Assembly (NCBI GenBank): GCA_900752195.1
Contig: CAADUJ010000020.1
Span: forward strand, 1 to 64,000
DNA length: 64,000 nt
Source: an uncultured Negativicutes bacterium
GTDB lineage: Bacteria; Bacillota; Negativicutes; Veillonellales; Megasphaeraceae
Reading direction: 5' to 3'
The notes below the pieces were generated by a model. The model was not told the origin of the DNA. It saw only the letters and a list, made by a program, of their open reading frames with translations, and made no database searches. This document shows, one piece after another, positions 58,086 to 64,000 of this stretch (positions are counted from its first letter, which is position 1; every line of letters starts with the position of its first letter). A program made the position numbers and the translations under genes.

Positions 58086-58733
58086 TTATTCTAATGTCAA
58101 AAGTAATGCCATTTTGAACGGTCCGTCAGCTTTTACTGCATGGCGGCCGCCTTTTTCGAATACGAAGCTTTCGCCAGCCTTGATGGGATGGTCTTTCCCT
58201 TCATACGTGATGATGGCCTTTCCTTCCAATGCCATGATTAAGGCTTCACCGGGTGCTGCGTGTTCTGTCAGTCCTGTGCCTTCGCCAAAGGTCATGAGGG
58301 CAAGCTTTACATGTTCTGATGCGATAATATCGCGGTTTATGATTTTTCCTTCCTGACAAGGCACGAGTTCCGCTAATTGATAAATTTTTCCTCCATCTAA
58401 ATTCATAGTGGTATCCTCCTTTGTATATAGTTCTATATACACGGCCCCTTCCTCCGTCTGTACGGCGAAAGGCGTGTGCTTAGGTATGAGAATGATTTGT
58501 CCCATCTGGACAGGTGCAGTCATGGATGGGGCAGATATGACTATAGAGCCCTGTAACACATGGAGAAGTTTGTCTTCGCCATATGTTTCGGCACTAATAT
58601 CTGTATGAGGCGCAAGGGAAAAGCATGTACCCGTCGTAAAGGGGGTATGCCATATCACTGTAGATGTGGTACAACCTGTAATAGCCTCGTTGTCGTGAGA
58701 TATGGAAAAGGGAACACCTTTTTTCGTATTCAT
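58086..58733 (-). CDS. Double-cupin protein with an internal start site
   Basis: A 215-residue protein of two cupin domains (about 10-105 and 110-215). The second (MNLDGGKIYQLAELV...) looks like a complete single-domain cupin of the usual 107 residues. In front of its Met codon (58406) lies a strong AAAGGAGG at good spacing, so the second domain may also be made alone. A perfect palindrome, GTATATAG-AA-CTATATAC, directly precedes that site (58423-58440). ATG 58733 follows AAGGAGGCGATACG and is preferred to 58820. Metal-ligand histidines in domain 1 appear reduced, while domain 2 has TEHAAPGEALIM and GGRHAV. Function unknown; it is upstream of fprA. Confidence 0.82.
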   Translation of the reverse strand: MNTKKGVPFSISHDNEAITGCTTSTVIWHTPFTTGTCFSLAPHTDISAETYGEDKLLHVLQGSIVISAPSMTAPVQMGQIILIPKHTPFAVQTEEGAVYIELYTKEDTTMNLDGGKIYQLAELVPCQEGKIINRDIIASEHVKLALMTFGEGTGLTEHAAPGEALIMALEGKAIITYEGKDHPIKAGESFVFEKGGRHAVKADGPFKMALLLTLE

Positions 58734-58785
58734 CGTATCGCCTCCTTGTGATGGCTTTAGTATAGCGCTGATTGGAAGAGAAAGA

Positions 58786-58801
58786 TGTTGGGATTCCAAC
58801 A
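58786..58801. promoter_or_regulatory. Palindromic operator candidate upstream of the cupin gene
   Basis: TGTTGG-GATT-CCAACA is a perfect 6-bp inverted repeat about 55 bases upstream of the cupin start, near a TATACT read leftwards at about 58760. It may be a regulator site for the cupin-fprA transcript. The rest of the gap up to 58985 shows nothing else clear. Confidence 0.4.
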
Positions 58802-58985
58802 GGGACGGAATTCTGTGCATACGTTATTTTTTTTGTTTGTCTGCTAGCTGGGCGCGACAGCGTAGCCAGATCAGATATGGGAGGCGGCAGATACATAGAG
58901 GCAATCGCCCTGTATGTAGCGTCTTTACCCGTATGTGATATTGTTTTTTTTACATCCTTTTTTACATAAATTGATAGAAAACAAC

Positions 58986-59014
58986 TTGACAAACCTAAGG
59001 GGAGTCATTACAAT
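58986..59014 (+). promoter_or_regulatory. ileS promoter
   Basis: TTGACA (58986-58991), 17-base spacer, TACAAT (59009-59014), predicting a start near 59022 just before the T-box leader. Confidence 0.85.
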
Positions 59015-59021
59015 ACCTTTA

Positions 59022-59280
59022 TGTACTAAAGAAAAATGAAAGTACTACGAAAAGCGATGAACAAGACGGTCTGTGTCGGTAGTCTTTGCAGCGAACCGGT
59101 GATAGTGCGAGTCCGGGAGAGATGGTACACAGACGGATCACTTGGGAGCTGCAGCCGTGAGCCGGCTGACGGGCAGCACCGTTACGATGCTATAGAGTGG
59201 CTGCAGTATATGCAGTCAATAGGGTGGTACCACGATGGCAACGTCTTCGTCCCTTTGGGGCGTAGGCGTTATTTTTTTTA
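59022..59280 (+). promoter_or_regulatory. T-box leader of ileS
   Basis: A leader of about 260 bases with the T-box sequence AGGGTGGTACCACGA at 59221-59235, which pairs with the acceptor end of uncharged tRNA. The competing terminator (AACGTC...GGCGTTATTTTTTTT, about 59240-59279) ends just before the ribosome site. A stem I region precedes it, where GGATCAC offers a plausible AUC (isoleucine) specifier. Uncharged tRNA-Ile would stabilise the antiterminator and raise ileS expression. Confidence 0.92.
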
Positions 59281-59293
59281 AGGAGGATAAACC

Positions 59294-62092
59294 ATGGATT
59301 ACGGAAAAACACTGCATTTACCAGAAACAGAATTTCCTATGCGTGGCAATTTGCCGAAACGGGAACCAGATATGCTCAAGTTCTGGGAAGATAATGATAT
59401 TTATGGAAAACGATTGAAAAAGCGGAAAGGCGCAAAGAAATTTATCCTTCACGATGGCCCTCCGTATGCCAATGGCAAGCTCCACATTGGCCATGCTCTG
59501 AATAAAGTACTGAAAGATATTATCTTAAAATATAAGACTCAGACGGGTCATTACACGAAATACGTTCCTGGTTGGGATACACACGGTTTGCCTATCGAAC
59601 ACGCTGTCATTAAAGACACAGGCTTAAACCGTCACGAAATGAGGCCACTCGACTTGCGTGCAAAATGTCGTGAATATGCATTGCGCAATGTTGATATTCA
59701 GCGGAAAGATTTTATTCGTTTTGGCGTTCTTGGCGATTGGCAACATCCGTATCTGACACTTCAAAAGCCAGTCGAAGTTGCTCAGATCGGCGTCTTTGGA
59801 GAAATGGCTAAAAAAGGATATATCTATAAAGGTCTTAAGACGGTATACTGGTGCCCTCATTGCGAAACGGCATTGGCTGACGCAGAAATCGAATATAAAG
59901 AATTAAAGTCTCCGTCGTTATACTTTAAATTCAAAGCCGTAGATTTAAATTGCCATATGCCAAAAGGTGCTGATCCAGAACACGTATTTGCTCTCGTGTG
60001 GACGACGACGGCATGGACCATTCCTGCCAACGTCGCAATCTGTGTTAATGCGGATTTGGAATATGTATGGGTAAAAGTAGGGGAAGATTACCTTCTCGTG
60101 GCAAAAGAACTCGTAAAATCAGTCATGGATTTTGCCAAGGTTACCGATTACGAAGTGTTGCCTGAAGTCATGACCGGTAAACAGCTGGAAGGTCTCGTAT
60201 TCCAGCATCCGTTCTATGAAGAACGTAAAGTTCCTATCTTAAACGGTGACCACGTTACACTGGAAGCTGGTACTGGTCTCGTCCATACGGCTCCTGACCA
60301 CGGCGAAGAAGACTTTAACGTCTGCCAGAAATACGCTGCCTGGGGCTTGAAACCGCTCGGCACAGTTGGTCCCGATGGCTGCTATACGAAGGTGGTACCG
60401 GAATGGCAGGGCAAGTCCATCTTTGATATCGATGGTCTCGTCATTAAACGGCTGGCTGAAACAGGTTCCCTTTTTGCTAAGGGCTCTATCCGTCATCAGT
60501 ATGCGCATTGCTGGCGTTGTAAGAATCCTGTCATCTACAGAGCAACAGAACAGTGGTTTGCTTCTGTTGATGGTTTCCGTCAGAAGGCATTAGACGCTAT
60601 TGACCATGTTCGCTGGATTCCTTCGTGGGGCCATGACCGTATTTACAACATGATTCGCGACCGCGGTGACTGGTGCATTTCCCGTCAACGTGTCTGGGGC
60701 GTGCCGATTCCTATTTTCTATTGCAAGAACTGTGGTGAACACATTATCAATGATGATACTATTCATCATCTCCAGGAAATGTTTGCCAAAGAAGGATCGG
60801 ATACGTGGTGGATGCACGACGTAAAAGAATTGATGCCAGAAGGATATAAGTGCCCTCATTGTGGTGGAACGGAATTCACGAAAGAGCAGGATACCATGGA
60901 TGTTTGGTTTGATTCTGGTTGTACCCATCAAGGCGTCGCCAAGAATGATCCTGATCTGGGATATCCTGTCGATATGTATCTGGAAGGTTCTGACCAACAT
61001 CGTGGTTGGTTCAACAGCTCCCTCCTCACCTCTGTTGCCGTCAATGGCATTGCTCCGTATCGCCAGGTTTTGACCCACGGCTTTACTGTCGATGGGGAAG
61101 GCCGGAAGATGAGTAAATCTGTGGGCAACACGGTAGCACCGCAGGAAATCATCGATAAATTCGGTGCCGACGTCATGCGTCTATGGGTATCGTCTGCAGA
61201 TTACCAGGGTGATATCCGCTTGTCTCCGAAGATCTTGAAACAGCTCAGTGACGTATACCGTAAAATCCGCAATACCTTCCGGTATCTTTTAGGTAACTTG
61301 GCTGACTACAATCCGGAAACCGATGCGGTGCCGTATGAACAGATGAGCGAAATCGATAAATGGGCATTGCTTCGCTTGGAACAGGTTTTGGAAACGGTTA
61401 CAGATGCATATGAAACCTATCAGTTCCACGTTATGTATCACGCTGTCCATAACTATTGCACCGTCGATTTAAGTGCCATCTATCTTGATGTCATCAAGGA
61501 CCGTCTGTACACGGAAAAGACGAATTCTACTATCCGTCGCAGCGCTCAAACGGCTATGTACCAGATTCTCGATACGCTCGTCAAGATTTTGGCTCCTGTC
61601 CTTTCGTTTACGGCAGAAGAAGTGTGGCAGAATATGCCTAAGACGTCCCATAAGGAAGAAAGCGTCTTGCTCACGGATTGGCCCGTACTTCATCCTGAAT
61701 ATCTTAACGAAGAATTGGAACAGAATTGGACAAAACTTTTGTCTTATCGCAGCGATTTGACACGGTGCCTTGAAGTTGCTCGTAAAGATCGTAAGATTGG
61801 TCATCCTCTTGACGCAGCAGTTACGATTTATGCAGATGGTGAAGATTATGACTTCCTCAATCAGTGGAATGATCGTCTGGCTACATTGCTCATCGTCAGT
61901 GAAGTCAGCCTCGTCAAAGGCCAGGCGCCTGCCGATGCACAGGCTGGTGAAAACCATCCTGACATGAAGGCTGTCGTAGCTCCGTCGGAACATGAAAAAT
62001 GTGAACGTTGCTGGAAACACGATGTCTCTGTTGGACAAAATGCTGACCATCCGACTCTTTGTGCTCGGTGTGCATCGGTTTTGGAAGACTAA
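59294..62092 (+). CDS. ileS: Isoleucyl-tRNA synthetase
   Basis: A 932-residue class I synthetase that charges tRNA-Ile. The HIGH signature is in GKLHIGHALNK near residue 60, the editing CP1 domain follows (VWTTTAWTIPANVAI), the KMSKS motif is in GEGRKMSKSVGN near 605, and the C-terminal zinc site has CERCWKH and CARCASVL. Length is typical of the bacterial type with zinc tail. AAGGAGG precedes the ATG. It is controlled by the T-box upstream and appears monocistronic. Confidence 0.98.
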   Translation: MDYGKTLHLPETEFPMRGNLPKREPDMLKFWEDNDIYGKRLKKRKGAKKFILHDGPPYANGKLHIGHALNKVLKDIILKYKTQTGHYTKYVPGWDTHGLPIEHAVIKDTGLNRHEMRPLDLRAKCREYALRNVDIQRKDFIRFGVLGDWQHPYLTLQKPVEVAQIGVFGEMAKKGYIYKGLKTVYWCPHCETALADAEIEYKELKSPSLYFKFKAVDLNCHMPKGADPEHVFALVWTTTAWTIPANVAICVNADLEYVWVKVGEDYLLVAKELVKSVMDFAKVTDYEVLPEVMTGKQLEGLVFQHPFYEERKVPILNGDHVTLEAGTGLVHTAPDHGEEDFNVCQKYAAWGLKPLGTVGPDGCYTKVVPEWQGKSIFDIDGLVIKRLAETGSLFAKGSIRHQYAHCWRCKNPVIYRATEQWFASVDGFRQKALDAIDHVRWIPSWGHDRIYNMIRDRGDWCISRQRVWGVPIPIFYCKNCGEHIINDDTIHHLQEMFAKEGSDTWWMHDVKELMPEGYKCPHCGGTEFTKEQDTMDVWFDSGCTHQGVAKNDPDLGYPVDMYLEGSDQHRGWFNSSLLTSVAVNGIAPYRQVLTHGFTVDGEGRKMSKSVGNTVAPQEIIDKFGADVMRLWVSSADYQGDIRLSPKILKQLSDVYRKIRNTFRYLLGNLADYNPETDAVPYEQMSEIDKWALLRLEQVLETVTDAYETYQFHVMYHAVHNYCTVDLSAIYLDVIKDRLYTEKTNSTIRRSAQTAMYQILDTLVKILAPVLSFTAEEVWQNMPKTSHKEESVLLTDWPVLHPEYLNEELEQNWTKLLSYRSDLTRCLEVARKDRKIGHPLDAAVTIYADGEDYDFLNQWNDRLATLLIVSEVSLVKGQAPADAQAGENHPDMKAVVAPSEHEKCERCWKHDVSVGQNADHPTLCARCASVLED

Positions 62093-62163
62093 AGCGGAAA
62101 GGCCATAGAAGATATGGGCGTGCCTGAAAGGCGTCATGTTTAATTGAAATGGCATGAGATAAA

Positions 62164-62206
62164 GGCTGTCACAAATTGGTATGAATTTTGTTTGTGGCAG
62201 TCTTTT
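62164..62206 (+). terminator. ileS terminator
   Basis: GGCTGTCACAAA and TTTGTGGCAGTC pair with one G-U, followed by TTTT. Confidence 0.75.
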
Positions 62207-62209
62207 GTA

Positions 62210-62238
62210 TTGCCATGTCGACAAAAATAGTATACAAT
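62210..62238 (+). promoter_or_regulatory. Promoter of the hydG leader
   Basis: TTGCCA (62210-62215), 17-base spacer, TACAAT (62233-62238). It predicts a start near 62245, ahead of a structured region and a terminator. Confidence 0.75.
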
Positions 62239-62244
62239 AGTGGA

Positions 62245-62345
62245 AGCTCCCTGCGTACAAGGACGCATCGCTAAGGCGGACCTCCGAGTACTAAGGCCGT
62301 GTACGATTCGTTCTAAGCGCATGCTGTGGGGTATGCGCTTTTTTT
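62245..62345 (+). ncRNA. Structured leader RNA of hydG ending in a terminator
   Basis: About 100 bases between a good promoter and an intrinsic terminator (AAGCGCAT...GTATGCGCTTTTTTT, 62315-62345). Three small hairpins appear in a row: TGCGT-ACAAGG-ACGCA (62252-62267), CGC-TAAG-GCG (62269-62278) and GTAC-TAAGGCCGT-GTAC (62288-62304). All carry AAG(G) in or beside the loop. hydG starts 55 bases after the terminator, so this may be a riboswitch or attenuator for hydrogenase maturation, or a free small RNA. I cannot match it to any known class. Confidence 0.6.
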
Positions 62346-62399
62346 GCAACGTAAAGACACTGGCATTCAGGGATGTATGGATTTTGAAAGGAGATGCCT

Positions 62400-63824
62400 A
62401 TGGCAACCAAGTACAGTCCTGCCTCCATGAAGGCTGATGAATTTATTCATGACGGGGAAATCCAACAGACTCTCGCCTATGCTGATGAAATGGCAACTGA
62501 TGTAGAGTATTGTCGGTCCCTCATCAAAAAAGCACAACGCATGCAAGGTCTCACACACCGGGAGGCTTCGGTCCTCTTAGCATGTGAGGATGCGGAAATT
62601 ATCGACGCGATATATGATCTTGCCCGCGAAATCAAGGATAAGATTTACGGACAACGCATCGTGTTATTTGCGCCCTTATACTTATCTAATTATTGCGTCA
62701 ACGGTTGCGTATATTGTCCGTATCACGCAAAGAATAAACACATTGCCCGAAAAAAACTGACACAAGAAGAAATCGTAAAAGAAGTTACGGCTTTACAGGA
62801 CATGGGTCATAAACGCCTTGCCATCGAAGCTGGTGAGGATTCTGTCCGCAATCCTATCGAATACATTCTGGAATCGATTAAGACGATTTACAGTATTACG
62901 CACAAAAACGGTGCCATTCGTCGCGTCAATGTCAATATTGCAGCTACGACGGTGGAAAATTACCGTAAATTAAAAGAAGCTGGCATCGGTACGTATATTT
63001 TATTTCAGGAAACATATAATAAAAAGGATTACGAAGCCCTCCACCCGACGGGACCGAAACATGATTATGCCTACCATACGGAAGCCATGGACCGCGCTAT
63101 GGCGGGAGGAATTGATGATGTAGGTATCGGCGTTTTGTATGGCCTCCATAATTACCGGTATGATTTTGCCGGCCTCCTCATGCATAAGGAACATCTGGAA
63201 GCCATCTTTGGCGTGGGCCCTCATACCATCAGTGTGCCACGTATCCGACCGGCCGACGACATTTCTGTCGATGCATTCCCCGATGCTATATCGGATGATC
63301 TTTTCAAGAAAATCGTCGCTATCTTACGCATCACCGTTCCGTATACGGGTATTATCGTGTCTACGCGGGAATCGGCTAAAACGAGAGCGTCTGTCATCGA
63401 CGTAGGCGTATCGCAAATCAGTGGCGCGTCGTGTACCAGTGTCGGTGGCTATGCTGACAAAGAAGAGGAAGAAGATTCAGCCCAGTTTGAGGTCAACGAC
63501 AACAGAACGCTCGATGAAGTTATCAACTGGCTACTGACGGATGGTTATATCCCGAGTTTCTGCACCGCTTGCTATCGGGCCGGTCGTACCGGTGACCGAT
63601 TCATGGCACTGGCCAAGTCCGGTACTATTGGCAACTGTTGTCAGCCCAATGCGCTCATGACATTGAAGGAATATCTGGAAGACTATGCCTCTCCTGATAC
63701 AAAATGTAAAGGTGATGAGGTGATAGCGAAGGAACTCCTGCATATTCCCGATGAAAAAGTACGAACAATCTGTGAAGAATATCTTCATAAAATAGAGAAG
63801 GGCGAACGAGATTTTCGCTTCTAA
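62400..63824 (+). CDS. hydG: [FeFe]-hydrogenase maturase HydG
   Basis: A 474-residue radical-SAM tyrosine lyase that makes the CO and CN ligands of the H-cluster. The N-terminal radical-SAM motif is in NYCVNGCVYCPYH (CxxxCxxC), and the C-terminal auxiliary cluster motif is FCTACYRAGRTGDRFM (CxxC plus a later Cys pair in GNCCQPN). ATG 62400 is preferred: AAAGGAG lies six bases upstream, while ATG 62394 abuts it. HydE and HydF are not in the window. A structured leader with a terminator precedes the gene. Confidence 0.97.
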   Translation: MATKYSPASMKADEFIHDGEIQQTLAYADEMATDVEYCRSLIKKAQRMQGLTHREASVLLACEDAEIIDAIYDLAREIKDKIYGQRIVLFAPLYLSNYCVNGCVYCPYHAKNKHIARKKLTQEEIVKEVTALQDMGHKRLAIEAGEDSVRNPIEYILESIKTIYSITHKNGAIRRVNVNIAATTVENYRKLKEAGIGTYILFQETYNKKDYEALHPTGPKHDYAYHTEAMDRAMAGGIDDVGIGVLYGLHNYRYDFAGLLMHKEHLEAIFGVGPHTISVPRIRPADDISVDAFPDAISDDLFKKIVAILRITVPYTGIIVSTRESAKTRASVIDVGVSQISGASCTSVGGYADKEEEEDSAQFEVNDNRTLDEVINWLLTDGYIPSFCTACYRAGRTGDRFMALAKSGTIGNCCQPNALMTLKEYLEDYASPDTKCKGDEVIAKELLHIPDEKVRTICEEYLHKIEKGERDFRF

Positions 63825-63853
63825 GTTACTTTTAACGCTGTTGATCTGAAGAC

Positions 63854-63917
63854 GTATACGAAAAAAAGGCAGTGACACCATGATTTCTCATGGCATCACT
63901 GCCTTTTTTTCGTATAC
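63854..63917. terminator. Bidirectional terminator after hydG
   Basis: A very long inverted repeat: GTATACGAAAAAAAGGCAGTGA and its complement, with an inner CCATGA/TCATGG stem and a four-base loop. It serves hydG and the convergent gene at the window's right edge. Confidence 0.95.
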
Positions 63918-63918
63918 C

Positions 63919-64000
63919 TTATTGGTTAGAGCTTGCAACGCAGTCGTTCAAATCAGCGATGAGAGCATCCACATCAATGCCGTGGGCGCTAGCGCCTTCA
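63919..64000 (-). CDS. Unidentified protein, C-terminal fragment
   Basis: The last 82 bases read leftwards encode at least 26 residues ending in GIDVDALIADLNDCVASSNQ and a TAA at 63921-63919. The rest lies outside the window. The codon choice (GCT, GGC, GAT) suggests good expression. Too little is present to name a family. Its 3' end is convergent with hydG and shares the terminator. Confidence 0.6.
   Translation of the reverse strand, partial: EGASAHGIDVDALIADLNDCVASSNQ

Noticed and set aside
62252..62267. CsrA-type binding sequence (GTACAAGGACG) in the hydG leader
   Set aside because: It fits the CsrA consensus loosely, but the GGA is partly in the stem and I see no csrA here; more likely a chance resemblance.
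1..64000. CRISPR arrays, insertion sequences, prophage genes, tRNA genes
   Set aside because: No direct-repeat arrays, transposases, integrases, phage structural genes or tRNA cloverleafs could be found on either strand.

Overview
The window looks like chromosome of a Negativicutes bacterium (Firmicutes with an outer membrane), most likely Megasphaera or a close relative. The strongest evidence is the 54-residue 2[4Fe-4S] ferredoxin at 4350-4514, which closely resembles the Megasphaera elsdenii ferredoxin as I remember it. The gene content fits a strict anaerobe with CoA-based fermentation: B12-dependent ribonucleotide reductase, HydG for [FeFe]-hydrogenase, acyl-CoA dehydrogenase, CoA-transferase, iron-dependent alcohol dehydrogenase and a flavodiiron protein. 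I see no prophage, insertion sequence, CRISPR array or tRNA gene. The window starts inside a 5S rRNA gene and ends inside a minus-strand gene.

Layout. 1-4.6 kb: 5S rRNA end, a thioredoxin reductase-like gene with thioredoxin, an OmpR-type two-component system, a predicted small RNA with C-rich segments, and ferredoxin. 4.6-10.4 kb: lspA-rluD-pyrR, an anchored alpha/beta hydrolase, and nrdJ behind two NrdR-like boxes. 10.5-12.5 kb: dhaKLM (PTS-dependent dihydroxyacetone kinase). 12.6-26.3 kb: 6S RNA, rarA, then a conserved Firmicutes block ftsK, a RodZ-like gene, ygiQ, an anchored solute-binding protein, rimO, cinA, recA, recX and rny. 26.5-30.4 kb: a stand-alone carboxyltransferase, then a ZTP riboswitch in front of fhs-fchA (one-carbon folate metabolism). 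30.4-32.2 kb: small redox and cupin genes.

32.4-40.0 kb is an eleven-gene type IV pilus operon: two ATPases, platform protein, major pilin, short prepilin peptidase, four minor pilin-like genes, a PilM-PilN fusion and PilO. It has no secretin gene. Its upstream region carries three pairs of 11-bp-spaced repeats resembling the site beside the two-component system and the predicted small RNA, so these loci may form one regulon.

40.4-44.0 kb is a decaying stretch: a frameshifted LysR gene, a lipoprotein esterase with a premature stop and no 3' half, a radical-SAM gene frameshifted at its start, and the 3' end of a hexapeptide-repeat (gamma carbonic anhydrase-like) gene. Two intact genes, arsR and a bacterial PH-domain gene, lie among them.

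44.0-51.5 kb holds the alcohol dehydrogenase, acyl-CoA dehydrogenase, a U32 peptidase and mutS2. 51.6-56.1 kb holds a CoA-transferase and a cysteine desulfurase-family gene, divergent from yedE, a TusA/YedF-like gene and a DUF3343 gene, a set linked to selenium/sulfur handling. 56.2-64 kb holds bcp, flavodiiron protein, a double cupin with an internal start, T-box-controlled ileS, and hydG behind an unassigned structured RNA.

Many transcription units have clear sigma-A type promoters and strong terminators, and RNA-based control (T-box, ZTP riboswitch, 6S RNA and several unassigned leaders) is prominent.
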